Below are positions 34,650 to 46,077 of a DNA stretch of 64,000 nucleotides, one piece after another. The translations under genes were made by a program, and so were the position numbers. The notes beneath the pieces are model-generated. The model was not told where the DNA came from and made no database searches. It saw only the letters and a list, made by a program, of their open reading frames with translations. The stretch comes from Actinomadura pelletieri DSM 43383 (lineage in GTDB: Bacteria > Actinomycetota > Actinomycetes > Streptosporangiales > Streptosporangiaceae). The stretch's first letter is position 1, and every line of letters starts with the position of its first letter. The stretch spans positions 248,001-312,000 of the forward strand of contig NZ_RBWU01000007.1 of assembly GCF_003634705.1 (NCBI RefSeq). Direction: 5' to 3'.

Positions 34650-37107
34650 ACGCGTCCCCGGTCGCGGACGGACCTTCGCCGGACGGGGTGGCGGGGGGCC
34701 GGTGGTCAAACAGATCGTCCGCCGGTCGCGCATCGGACGAGACGCGATCATGAACGTGTATCTCGGCGGGCGCGGCACGGGACGGGCCGTCCACCCCGAG
34801 GACCGCCGGACCATGCTGGACGCGCTGCGCCACATCTGGATCGACGGGGTCCTCGACCGGTCGATCTACCGCAGGACCGTCCTCGAACTCGGCCTCGAAG
34901 ACCGCCCCGACATGGTCGACAACCCCTGGGACGTGCACCTCGAGGAGCCCGATCACACGTCGGTGCCGCTGGAGCGGGGCGTCACCCCCGGCCAGGTCCT
35001 GCGGACGCGGCGCAGCCTGCTCATCGTCGGCGCTCCGGGCGCGGGGAAGAGCACCATGCTGCTCCAACTCCTGCGCGAACTCCTCGACGAGGCCGAGGAC
35101 GAGACGAAGCCGATTCCCGTGGTGTTCCACCTCGGCTCCTGGCAGGGGGAGACGTCGCTGAGGCAGTGGCTCGTCGACGAACTGACGGCCACGCCTTACA
35201 GCGTTCCGCCGGACGTCGCCCGGCTGTGGGTCGAGGAACGCCGGATCCTGCCGCTCCTCGACGGCCTCGACGAGGTCGCGTTGGAGCATCGTGTCGCCTG
35301 CGCCCGCGCGATCGACGCGTTCCACGCCGAGGACGGTCTGCTTCCGGTCGTCGTCTGTAGCCGTGTCGCCGAGTACGCGACCCTGGGGTTCAAGCTGGGG
35401 TTCAAGTCGGCGCTTCACGTGCAGCCCCTGACACGTTCGCAGGTGGACGGCTATCTGGATCGCTTCGGCGCGCCCCTCGCCGGAATGCGCGAGGCGCTCG
35501 GCGCCGACCCGACCCTGTGGGAGCTTCTCCAGACCCCGTTCCTGCTCGGCATCGCCGTCCGCGCCTACGAAGGTCTCCCGGCGGAGGAGATCTCGTTGGA
35601 GCGCGGTCCGCTGCCGGAGCGTCGCACCCGCCTGATCGACGCGTTCGTGGACCGCACCCTCCGCGGTCGTCCGGGCCGCTCCCAACTGGACAGGAAGAAC
35701 GTCGTCCGATGGCTGGCCTACACGGCGAGGGCCCTGGGAGTTCGTCTGGAGACGGTCTTCCACATCGAGATGGTCACGCGCGGTTGGCTGCCCTCGGGAA
35801 AGAAGAGACTCGTGCTGGCCGCGACCGCACTTCCCGTCGTCGCGTTGACCGGTACGTTGTGCTATCTGCTCACCGACATCGTTTTCGACCGGCGCCTGGC
35901 GACTCCGTTCGCGTCGGCCATGGCCGTTCTCGCCGGTTTCGGCAGCCTCATCTCACAGAACGAACTGAGAGGCCCGATGGGCGGCAGCCGGGCCGGACAA
36001 CTCGTCTCGACAGTGAAGGAGATGGCGACGATCGCCATCGGGTTGATCGTCGTCTTCGCCCTCGGCGGTGGAGTGGTCGGCGGCACCGTCGCAAGTATCA
36101 CCCACTCTCTGAAAACGGCTTTCACGTCGGGGGCCCTTATCGACTACGCGGCGATGGGAGCGTTCTTCGCCGCGCTGTTCGCGACCCTGATGGTCTTCGC
36201 CGACCCGGCCCCGGTTTCGCGTCGGGAGTTCCATGAGTTTCCGCCGGGCAAGGCCCTCACCTTGGAGAGTTGGTTGGGCCTCGACCTCACGCTGGCGATC
36301 GGCGTGCCCGCCGCGGCCGTCCTCGGCGTCCTGAACGGCGGAGTCGGCGCCGTCACCGGCGGACTGCTGGGCTTGTGCGCCGGATACCTGTGCGTCGGGC
36401 GAAGACTGGTCAGCTACTGGTGCACGCGCGCGCTGCTCGCATCGGACGGACTCCTCCCGCTCCGGTATCTCCGCTTCCTGGATCTCGCGGTTTCAAGAAT
36501 GCTGCTCATCCAGGTCGGAGGCGGACACAGGTTCTACCATCGTCTCCTTCTCGAGTACTTCGCCGGACTGGATGTGGACGACGTTCCGAACGGCTACCGG
36601 CAAGGCGGCCTTCCGGTCGCCGACATGACCCCCGAAGCCGTACTGAACAACGCGCGGACCGGAAAGGGCGACAGGCTCGTCCTGAAACAACTTCGTTATG
36701 CCGGTAACCATTTGCCGGCGGAAGTGTTCGCGCCCGCCGCGCTCGACGTGGCGCGGAAAATGATTCCCGAACCGGACGGCGAGGGAAAACGAAGGTTGGA
36801 CAAGTGGATCGTGGACACCATCGTCTCCGCGCATCGGCTCGTGTTCAACTCGGGGCACCCCGACCTGTCACCCGCGGCGGCGTTCGAGCTCGCGGAGTGC
36901 CTGTACTCCCTCACCTCCACCAAGAACGCCGATGTCACGAAGTGGTGGAAGACGGCCGAGGAGTTCTACCGGTTGGCGATCGACTCGGAACATCCGACCT
37001 ATGCGCCCGCGGCCCGGAAGAACCTGGAACGGGGCCCCTCTCCCACGGCACTGAAGCTTCCGGAGGCCGCCCCGCTCCAAGGGCCCGGGGGAAACTACAT
37101 CTACTGA
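34642..37107 (+). CDS. NACHT-domain NTPase with membrane segments, candidate immune STAND protein
   Basis: An 821-residue STAND-class NTPase. After an N-terminal linker (residues 1-120) comes the NACHT domain with Walker A GAPGAGKST (Lys136) and Walker B PLLDGLDEV (Asp207, Asp210, Glu211), the DGLDE pattern typical of NACHT. Residues 390-590 hold about six hydrophobic segments, and the end (residues 690-800) is helical and TPR-like. Bacterial NACHT proteins (bNACHT) are known anti-phage sensors; here the membrane part could be the effector. No nuclease or protease domain is visible. It forms a two-gene unit with the small membrane protein upstream. Confidence 0.85.
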   Translation: MAERVPGRGRTFAGRGGGGPVVKQIVRRSRIGRDAIMNVYLGGRGTGRAVHPEDRRTMLDALRHIWIDGVLDRSIYRRTVLELGLEDRPDMVDNPWDVHLEEPDHTSVPLERGVTPGQVLRTRRSLLIVGAPGAGKSTMLLQLLRELLDEAEDETKPIPVVFHLGSWQGETSLRQWLVDELTATPYSVPPDVARLWVEERRILPLLDGLDEVALEHRVACARAIDAFHAEDGLLPVVVCSRVAEYATLGFKLGFKSALHVQPLTRSQVDGYLDRFGAPLAGMREALGADPTLWELLQTPFLLGIAVRAYEGLPAEEISLERGPLPERRTRLIDAFVDRTLRGRPGRSQLDRKNVVRWLAYTARALGVRLETVFHIEMVTRGWLPSGKKRLVLAATALPVVALTGTLCYLLTDIVFDRRLATPFASAMAVLAGFGSLISQNELRGPMGGSRAGQLVSTVKEMATIAIGLIVVFALGGGVVGGTVASITHSLKTAFTSGALIDYAAMGAFFAALFATLMVFADPAPVSRREFHEFPPGKALTLESWLGLDLTLAIGVPAAAVLGVLNGGVGAVTGGLLGLCAGYLCVGRRLVSYWCTRALLASDGLLPLRYLRFLDLAVSRMLLIQVGGGHRFYHRLLLEYFAGLDVDDVPNGYRQGGLPVADMTPEAVLNNARTGKGDRLVLKQLRYAGNHLPAEVFAPAALDVARKMIPEPDGEGKRRLDKWIVDTIVSAHRLVFNSGHPDLSPAAAFELAECLYSLTSTKNADVTKWWKTAEEFYRLAIDSEHPTYAPAARKNLERGPSPTALKLPEAAPLQGPGGNYIY

Positions 37108-37126
37108 TCACCGACCTTCGGCGGAC

Positions 37127-37405
37127 CTAGCGGAGGCGTTCGGTCAGATGGACCGTGATGTCGTCGCCGACGTCCTTGCCGAGGGTCTCGCGGACCTCCG
37201 CCTTCACGGCCAACTTGTGGTTGCCGTCGCCGAGCGCCATGAACGAGCCCTGGAACGGGTGCCCGTCGATGGTCCCCTTGACCTTGACCAGGCCCCGCGT
37301 TCCGAAGAACTCCGCCGACTCGGGCCAGATCACGTACGTCCAGCCGCCCTTGGCCGGGCTCTTCCGCAGCGTCGCGGTGAACCGCTTGTCGAGATTCGTC
37401 GTCAT
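37127..37405 (-). CDS. DUF1905 domain protein
   Basis: A 92-residue single-domain protein. The pattern KGGWTYVIWPES, FGTRGLVKVKGTIDGHPF and ALGDGNHKLAVKAEVRETLG fits DUF1905, a small beta-barrel family often fused to or next to YdeI/OmdA-like proteins. Function is unknown. It is convergent with the NACHT gene, 19 bases away, and probably unrelated to it. Confidence 0.88.
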   Translation of the reverse strand: MTTNLDKRFTATLRKSPAKGGWTYVIWPESAEFFGTRGLVKVKGTIDGHPFQGSFMALGDGNHKLAVKAEVRETLGKDVGDDITVHLTERLR

Positions 37406-37506
37406 GGTGGCGTCCTCTCTGAGGGTGTCCTACCCAGATGCAGACCGTCCGTGACGCCGAATCTCATCGCCATGCCCGACGAAATCGGGCTCTCCGCTCC
37501 GTGCGG

Positions 37507-38421
37507 TCAGCTCAGCCGGGGGAGGAGCTGGAGCGCGACGTCGAGCGGGCGGCCGTCCGGGTCGCCGCCGTCCTCGGTCGTCCACACCTCGGAGAGCACG
37601 CACACGACGAAGCCCCACGCCTCCACCCGCTCGCGCGGCAGGCCGAGAGCGTCCGCGAGCTGTTCGATCCGCGCGGGCACCAGCTTGAGCAGGGCGGTGT
37701 CGCGGTCGGCGGGGTCGGGGTTGTAGAGCAGGGCGCCCGTCTCGTAGCCGGGGTCGCCGACGTAGCCGTGCGGGTCGATGGCCAGCCACGGCTCCCGCTC
37801 CGCCCGCAGCACGTTGTCGTGGTGCAGGTCGCCGTGCAGGACGACCCGTTCCGTCGCGTCGCCGCACAGTTCCTCGAAGAGCTTCGCGGCCCGCTCCACC
37901 AGATGCCGGGGCAGCGGATCGTCCCCGGGGAAGCGGTCCAGATGCCTGGTGAAACCCGCGCCCGCCTTCACGAGATCGGGCAGCGGGCTCTCGGGTGGGG
38001 CGGGACGGTGCAGCCGCCGTATCACGTCGATTACCGCGGCCGTGGCCTCCTCGTCCCGCTCGGGTACGAGGTCGCGGGCAAGCGTTCCGGGGGTGGCACG
38101 TTCCAGCAGCAGCGCGCCGCGCTCCGCGTCATGGGCGAGCAGCCGCACGGCGCCGCGCCCGTCCCAGAACTCCAGCGCCGCCGCCTCCACGGCGAGGTGG
38201 CCGGGCCGGGTCGGGCCGAGCTTCAGCACCGCCGCCGACCCGTCCTCCCGCGTCGCCTCCGCGACCCAGTGGTAACTCAGCTCGTACGGGCGTCCGAGGC
38301 GCAGGCCCCAGTCCCGGGCGACGGCGTCGGCGACACGGGGTAGTTCGTCCAGCCAGCGGCGGCCGTCCGCGCCCCAGACGTTGAGCGCGTTCCGGACGAG
38401 GACGGGAGGGGGAGTGATCAC
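37507..38421 (-). CDS. Aminoglycoside/hydroxyurea phosphotransferase-family kinase
   Basis: A 304-residue kinase of the APH6/hydroxyurea resistance family (PF04655). VLHGDLHHDNVL near residue 196 holds the catalytic Asp, and AIDPHGYVGDPGYETGALLYNP the metal-binding Asp. The start is GTG at 38421 with AGGA about eight bases upstream; longer frames extend into the acnA control region. Such genes are common in actinomycetes and may phosphorylate an aminoglycoside-like molecule, but this does not prove resistance. Confidence 0.85.
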   Translation of the reverse strand: MITPPPVLVRNALNVWGADGRRWLDELPRVADAVARDWGLRLGRPYELSYHWVAEATREDGSAAVLKLGPTRPGHLAVEAAALEFWDGRGAVRLLAHDAERGALLLERATPGTLARDLVPERDEEATAAVIDVIRRLHRPAPPESPLPDLVKAGAGFTRHLDRFPGDDPLPRHLVERAAKLFEELCGDATERVVLHGDLHHDNVLRAEREPWLAIDPHGYVGDPGYETGALLYNPDPADRDTALLKLVPARIEQLADALGLPRERVEAWGFVVCVLSEVWTTEDGGDPDGRPLDVALQLLPRLS

Positions 38422-38458
38422 AAGGTCGATCCTGCCATCTTCACCGGGGTGCAAGTAA

Positions 38459-38497
38459 CTCGATGTCGAGATAAATTGGAAGTAGCTTGACATCAAG
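38459..38497. promoter_or_regulatory. Twin dyad operators upstream of acnA
   Basis: Two related palindromes, CTCGATGTCGAG (38459-38470) and CTTGACATCAAG (38486-38497), centres 27 bases apart, in an AT-rich stretch. TTGACA inside the second (38487-38492) is a perfect -35 hexamer, though no clear -10 follows at 17 bases. The symmetry suits a MarR-type dimer. TamR of Streptomyces coelicolor is a MarR regulator reported to act on aconitase; I cannot verify its consensus here. Confidence 0.5.
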
Positions 38498-38635
38498 AGA
38501 AGAGCGGTGGAAGTTAGCCGGACCTGATTCCCGGTCAGAAGCCCGGCTAGGGCAGGATCGACATACGAGATCGAGATGATGCGCCGCGTGCTCATGTCCC
38601 GGACCGGACACGCGGTGGTGACGGAGGAGGAGTCC

Positions 38636-41401
<2,766 letters not shown>

Positions 41402-41409
41402 TCGTTGAA

Positions 41410-41435
41410 CGGGCCGCCCCCGCGGGGGCGGCCCG
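41410..41435. terminator. Perfect 26-bp palindrome, bidirectional terminator
   Basis: A GC-only perfect palindrome from 41410 to 41435 that can form an 11-bp stem with a CGCG loop. It lies between the ends of convergent acnA and the LysE-type gene, so it can stop both transcripts. Confidence 0.75.
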
Positions 41436-41437
41436 CT

Positions 41438-42067
41438 TCACCGTTCGACGGCCACGCGGACGCCGAACCCGATGAACGCCACCCCGGTGACCTGCTGAAG
41501 GCGCCGCTTGACGGCCGGACGCGTCAGAACGCCGCGCGCCGCCCCCGCCGCGAGGACGACGACCAGGAGCCACAGCAGCCCCTCCAGGACGTGGATGACG
41601 CCGAACAGCATGCTCGTCGCGAACGTCGGCGCCCCGTCCGGGATGAACTGCGGAAGCATGCTCATGTAGAAGACGCCGACCTTGGGGTTGAGCAGGTTGC
41701 TCGTCAGCCCGACGCGCAACGCCGTCAACCCTGAGACGCCCGTGTCCGGCGCGTCCTCGCCGTCGCGCACCTTCCGGCGGTTCCGCCACAGCGCCTGACC
41801 GCCCAGCCACAGCAGGTAACAGGCGCCCGCGATCCGCAACACGTCGAACGCGACACGGGACGCCGCCAGCAGCGCGGTCAACCCGGCGGCACTCGCCGCC
41901 GCCCAGCACAGCAACCCGGTGACGACCCCCACGCTGGCGAGATAACCGGTCCGCCGACCACTGGTCACGGTCGTACGCAGAACGAGCATCGTGTCCACAC
42001 CCGGCGTGATCGTCATCAGGGCGGCCACGAGGGCGAAGGCGATGCAGGCCGTCAGCATGAGGATCAT
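41438..42067 (-). CDS. LysE-family amino acid exporter
   Basis: A 209-residue membrane protein with about six segments. ITPGVDTMLVLRTTVTSGRRTGYLAS at the N-terminus and NLLNPKVGVFYMSMLPQF in the middle are the LysE/RhtB signatures. It probably exports an amino acid or derivative; substrate unknown. Confidence 0.9.
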   Translation of the reverse strand: MILMLTACIAFALVAALMTITPGVDTMLVLRTTVTSGRRTGYLASVGVVTGLLCWAAASAAGLTALLAASRVAFDVLRIAGACYLLWLGGQALWRNRRKVRDGEDAPDTGVSGLTALRVGLTSNLLNPKVGVFYMSMLPQFIPDGAPTFATSMLFGVIHVLEGLLWLLVVVLAAGAARGVLTRPAVKRRLQQVTGVAFIGFGVRVAVER

Positions 42068-42097
42068 TCTCTCAGGAGTGTCCGCCCCTTTGAAGCC

Positions 42098-42496
42098 TTA
42101 CAGCTCGGCGAAACCCACCAGGGCCACGACCAGCGCCGGCGCCCCGGTCACGACCAGGGCGCGAGCGAACATGCGCCCGTAGCTCGTCGCGAGTTGCAGC
42201 ACGTTGAAGACGACCAGCCCGGCGGCGGCCAGCGGCGTCACCACCGAGTACCAGCCCGTCCACCACGGAACGACGACCAGCACCGGGACGAGCAACGACA
42301 CCAGACAGTCGGCGAAGACCAGCCAGGCGGGGAACGCGCCCGTCGGAACTCCGCCCGCCCGCGCCACCAGCCCGTCACTGGCCTGCGCGATCAGGGGCTT
42401 CCGCCACCGGACGACCATGTGCCGCATTCCCACGACACCCTGCGGCAGCAGGAGAACGACCAATAACCCCTGACAGAGCCACATCAGAATGTTCAC
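42098..42496 (-). CDS. Hypothetical four-helix membrane protein (DoxX-like layout)
   Basis: A 132-residue protein with four hydrophobic segments. The GTG start follows GGAGG by about eight bases. The short loop with GGVPTGAFPAWLVFADC and the overall layout resemble DoxX-like proteins, but no diagnostic residue supports that family. It is upstream of the LysE gene by 30 bases and may share its transcript. Confidence 0.65.
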   Translation of the reverse strand: MNILMWLCQGLLVVLLLPQGVVGMRHMVVRWRKPLIAQASDGLVARAGGVPTGAFPAWLVFADCLVSLLVPVLVVVPWWTGWYSVVTPLAAAGLVVFNVLQLATSYGRMFARALVVTGAPALVVALVGFAEL

Positions 42497-42661
42497 GGCG
42501 ATCGCCTCCTCGGGGGCGGCGGCGAACTGTCACCCTCGGGCCCGCCCGGACGCGGGCGGCCTGCCGGAGACGCGCTGCTCCGACCGCAAGGATAGATCAA
42601 CCCGACAGCCGGGAGACAGCGGTGGAACGTCCGTTTCTGGCGGCCTGTACCGTTCTATGGC

Positions 42662-43381
42662 GTGCCGGATCTCGACTTCCTCCTGATCGGCGGGCTGGCC
42701 GCGCTGGTCGGCGCGATCGTCCAGAGCAGCGTCGGTCTGGGTGTCGGACTGGTCGCGACCCCGATCGTGACGATGCTGTTCCCGTCGCTGATGCCGGGGG
42801 CGGTCCTCGTGGTCGCCGCGGTTCTGCCGCTGGCGACCCTCGCCCAGGAGGTACGGGACGCCGATCTGCGCGGTCTCGGCTGGGCGTTCGGCGGGCGCGT
42901 CGCCGGAACACCGCTCGGCGTCCTGCTCGTCGCGGCCGTTCCCGCCCGTGCCCTCGGCATCGTCATCGGCGTCGTCGTCCTCGCCGCGCTCGCCGCCACC
43001 ACCTGGTCGCGCGAGGTGCCGAGGAACCGGGGGACCCTCACCACCGCCGGGGTCATCTCCGGTGCCACCGGCACGGCGTCCGGCATCGGCGGCCCACCGC
43101 TCGCCCTGCTCTACCAGCGGGAGAGCGGACCCCGCGTCCGCGCGACCCTCGCCGTGTTCTTCGTCGCGGGCGCGCTGCTGTCGTTGGCGACCCTCGCCGC
43201 CGCAGGGCAGCTCCCCGCCCGGCAGATCACCGCGGGCCTGGAACTGCTGCCGTTCGTCCTGGCCGGGTTCGTCCTCGCCGGGCCGCTGCGCTCCTACCTG
43301 GACGCCGGACGCGTCCGCCGCGCGCTCCTCATCGTCGTGGGCGCGTCCGCGGTGGCCCTCATCGCCCGTAACCTGATCTGA
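42662..43381 (+). CDS. TauE/SafE-family anion exporter
   Basis: A 239-residue membrane protein with seven to eight segments. The two half repeats GAIVQSSVGLGVGLVATP and GATGTASGIGGPPLALLYQ are the TauE/SafE signatures. Likely moves sulfite or an organosulfonate; substrate unknown. GTG start; its stop overlaps the mug start (TGATG). Confidence 0.9.
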   Translation: MPDLDFLLIGGLAALVGAIVQSSVGLGVGLVATPIVTMLFPSLMPGAVLVVAAVLPLATLAQEVRDADLRGLGWAFGGRVAGTPLGVLLVAAVPARALGIVIGVVVLAALAATTWSREVPRNRGTLTTAGVISGATGTASGIGGPPLALLYQRESGPRVRATLAVFFVAGALLSLATLAAAGQLPARQITAGLELLPFVLAGFVLAGPLRSYLDAGRVRRALLIVVGASAVALIARNLI

Positions 43382-43965
43382 TGCGCCCCTCGAAGGCCGA
43401 CCTGGAGGCCGCTCGCGACCGTGTCGTCCCCGACGTCCTGCCACCGGACGGCGGCACGCTCAGGGTCCTGTTCAGCGGCATCAACCCCGGTCTCTACTCG
43501 GGTGCGACCGGCCACCACTTCGCCCGCCCCGGCAACCGGTTCTGGCCCGCGTTGTACCGTTCGGGCTTCACCGACCGCCTTCTGGACCCGTCCGAGCAGG
43601 ACCTCCTGCCCTCCTACGGGCTCGGCATCACCAACCTGGCGCACCGCACCACGGCCCGCGCCGACGAATTGACCGACACCGAACTGCGCGAGGGCGGACG
43701 CCGCCTCACCGCCCTCGTCGAGCGGTACCGCCCGGCCTACCTCGCCGTCGCGGGCGTCACCGCCTACCGCACCGCCTTCGGCCGTCCCCGCACACAGATC
43801 GGCCCGCAGGACGACATGTTCGGGCCCGCGAGAGTCTGGGTCCTCCCCAACCCGAGCGGCCTCAACGCGTCCTGGCCCCTCGCCCGCATCGCCGCCGAGT
43901 TCACCCGCCTCCGCGAGGCCGCCGACGCCCTCAGAGATCCGTCAGACGCCTCGGACGCTCCGTGA
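43381..43965 (+). CDS. mug: G/U mismatch-specific DNA glycosylase
   Basis: A 194-residue uracil-DNA-glycosylase-superfamily enzyme that removes U or T opposite G. FSGINPGLYSGATGHHFARPGNRFW carries the catalytic Asn, and VLPNPSGLN near residue 158 is the intercalation loop of Mug/TDG. Length is slightly above the E. coli protein. Its 3' end overlaps the convergent Uma2 gene by 35 bases. Confidence 0.94.
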   Translation: MRPSKADLEAARDRVVPDVLPPDGGTLRVLFSGINPGLYSGATGHHFARPGNRFWPALYRSGFTDRLLDPSEQDLLPSYGLGITNLAHRTTARADELTDTELREGGRRLTALVERYRPAYLAVAGVTAYRTAFGRPRTQIGPQDDMFGPARVWVLPNPSGLNASWPLARIAAEFTRLREAADALRDPSDASDAP

Positions 43966-44584
43966 GTAGTTTCGGATCGAACCGAACGGTGAACGGTTTG
44001 TCGGCTGACACCTCGACTTCCAGGAAGTCTCCTGCTTCAGCCGCCTGGTCGAGTCGATAACCGCCGACCCTCTTGCCGGTGGAACCGTCATCGTGTCCAT
44101 CCAAGACGAACACCTGGACGCGGGGTACCGGTCTGTAGTCGACCATCCAGTACTGGGGTATCCCCATCGCCGCGTACTCTCCGGGTTTGCGGAGCCGATC
44201 CCTGCTTTCACTTCCGCTGTGCGGCGAGACCACCTCCGCTACGAGAAGCAACTCGTAGCCTGGAATGGTGGTCGGGCAGTCGCCGTCGAACCACGAGTCG
44301 GCGACCTCCCCGGGAACGATGAAGACATCGGGCTTGCGGATGCCGACCCTCGTCCCGATTTCCCAGCCGCTTCCGCCGTCCACGAAGACGAAGGAGCCCG
44401 CCCGGTGGGCGGACTCCTCGATGAGTCCCTGCAACCTTCGGTAGGCGATGTTGTGCAGCGGGTTGGGCGACAGCTCGACCAGCCAACCGTCCTCGAGTTC
44501 GAGGCCTCGGCCTTCGTCCTCTCGGGCGTGCAGGTCTTCCACCGTGTACGGGCCATGCCCGTAATGATCGTGCGCGACGCCCAT
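43931..44584 (-). CDS. Uma2-family endonuclease-like protein (DUF820)
   Basis: A 217-residue PD-(D/E)xK-fold protein. The family core is RKPDVFIVPGEV and LLLVAEVVSPHSGSESRDR, then KPGEYAAMGIPQYWMVD. Uma2 proteins are abundant in actinobacteria and cyanobacteria; function is not established. The start at 44584 (MGVAHDHYGHGPYT) is the usual family start. Confidence 0.88.
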   Translation of the reverse strand: MGVAHDHYGHGPYTVEDLHAREDEGRGLELEDGWLVELSPNPLHNIAYRRLQGLIEESAHRAGSFVFVDGGSGWEIGTRVGIRKPDVFIVPGEVADSWFDGDCPTTIPGYELLLVAEVVSPHSGSESRDRLRKPGEYAAMGIPQYWMVDYRPVPRVQVFVLDGHDDGSTGKRVGGYRLDQAAEAGDFLEVEVSADKPFTVRFDPKLLTERPRRLTDL

Positions 44585-44673
44585 GTTCCGCTCCCGTTGG
44601 TGGCATGACAGATCCACGCGGGGACCTGAACCCCGCCCAACATTCGCGACCTAGCGTAGTTGCTTCTTTACTC

Positions 44674-45102
44674 TCAGGTGGCGTTGTGGAGGGTGGCGGT
44701 GGTGAACATCGTGGTGACCGCGGTGACGAGGGAGGGTTTCGGTTCCCAGAGGCCGGGGCGGCCGAGGGCCACGATGGGGCGGGGAAGGGCGCGGACGGCG
44801 GTGAGGTGCCAGTGGTGCATGCCGGGTTCCGCCCAGGGGCCGCAGTCGCAGGTGTCGGTGGGCGAGCAGACGTGGTCGAGGTCGGCGACGGCGATGACGG
44901 CGCCGATGGTCGCAAGGGGATCGCGAGGGTCCCAGCCGGCGGCCTGGATGAGCGGGGAGTCGCAGGCCTTCAGGTCGACGCGCATGGACGCGTGGATGAG
45001 GATCGGTCCGCGGTAGGCGGTCGGCATGCCCTGGTTCGAGACGGACTTGCCGCCTCGCGCGATCGCGAAAGCCCAGGGCTGCTGAACACTGATCGCCTGC
45101 AC
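44674..45102 (-). CDS. ASCH-domain protein
   Basis: A 142-residue protein starting on GTG 45102 after a strong GGAGGTG. AISVQQPWAFAIARGGKSV and YRGPILIHASMRV are the ASCH/PUA-like core, a fold proposed to bind RNA or modified bases. Its role is unknown. Confidence 0.82.
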   Translation of the reverse strand: MQAISVQQPWAFAIARGGKSVSNQGMPTAYRGPILIHASMRVDLKACDSPLIQAAGWDPRDPLATIGAVIAVADLDHVCSPTDTCDCGPWAEPGMHHWHLTAVRALPRPIVALGRPGLWEPKPSLVTAVTTMFTTATLHNAT

Positions 45103-45261
45103 GCGGTCACCTCCAGTGCTCGCCTTCTCTCCACCGCCACGGGATCCCCCGAGGCCGGCGAGACGCCGGTACACCGCGCAGTGATGCCCGAGAGGTTAGG
45201 CGCATCCCGGCGGAAATTCCAGTGGAGAAGGTGAGCGGGTCGTTGCCACCCGGGAATATCG

Positions 45262-45341
45262 GACGTCCGTTCGATTCCCGGTGCGGCTCTCCTCGGAAAC
45301 ATCCATGTGACGCGCGAGATGGCCGAGTGGTTGACGGGCAG
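45262..45341 (+). other. Degenerate tRNA-like fragments
   Basis: Two pieces recall tRNA sequence: GTTCGATTC (45269-45277), as in a T-loop, and GAGATGGCCGAGTGGTTGA (45317-45335), as in the 5' half of a serine-type tRNA. They are in the wrong order for one tRNA, the T-stem does not pair and no second half follows before idi. They are best read as scars of lost tRNA genes or of an integration event. The rest of the gap (45103-45354) shows nothing else. Confidence 0.35.
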
Positions 45342-45354
45342 GTGTGGCTCGCGG

Positions 45355-45933
45355 CTACCAGTTCAGGGCGGGGGGCAGGTCGTGCTGTCCCGCGTCCGGC
45401 CAGTCCCGGGGCGCGCCGAGTGGCGCGAGTTCGGCGAGTTGGAGGCGGTACCAGGGTGAGGACTCGGGGCGTTCGGTGAGTTCCAGGCAGCGCTCCCAGG
45501 TCCACCACTCGGCGCGTTCGACCTCCTCGGGGTTCGGGTGGACGGCCCCGTTCGCGGGGACGGTGGCGCGGACGACCGGGCAGCGTTCGTTCTCGACGGT
45601 CCCGTCCTCGGCGACGGCCCGGTACTGGAACCGGGGCAGGACGGAGGTGAGGTCCGCGTCCGGGAGACCGAGTTCGTCGCGCAGTCGCCGGAGGACGGCG
45701 TCGCGGAGGCCCTCGCCGGGGCCGGGGTGGCCGCAGCAGCTTCCCGTCCATACGCCCGGGAATGTCCTTTTTCCCAGGGCGCGCTGAGTGATCAGTACGC
45801 GACCCTCCGTATCGACGACATAGCATGAAAATGCCAGGTGGTAGGGCGTGTCGGTGTGGTGGCTCGCGTGCTTCGGAGCCGTCCCGACGGCCTCGTCGTC
45901 CGCGTTGAGCAGCACGATCTCTTCGACGACCAT
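45355..45933 (-). CDS. idi: Isopentenyl-diphosphate delta-isomerase (type I)
   Basis: A 192-residue Nudix-fold isomerase interconverting isopentenyl and dimethylallyl diphosphate. The active Cys is in FPGVWTGSCCGHP near residue 66 and the acid in WWTWERC near residue 146; AVLRRLRDELG is the Nudix-like helix. It is divergent from dxs, so two isoprenoid-precursor genes share one 144-base promoter region. Confidence 0.95.
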   Translation of the reverse strand: MVVEEIVLLNADDEAVGTAPKHASHHTDTPYHLAFSCYVVDTEGRVLITQRALGKRTFPGVWTGSCCGHPGPGEGLRDAVLRRLRDELGLPDADLTSVLPRFQYRAVAEDGTVENERCPVVRATVPANGAVHPNPEEVERAEWWTWERCLELTERPESSPWYRLQLAELAPLGAPRDWPDAGQHDLPPALNW

Positions 45934-46077
45934 GCTTTCTTACTACCCCATGCGGGGGGTCGGGGTCAGTCGTTTCGCGGTGCGGCGGGCGTAGGCCTCC
46001 GGCGCGTCGTGGGCGAACCGGGATTAAACTCGGAACGGCCCGTGCCGGGGGAGACGCGACGGAGGAGTTGAGAGCGA

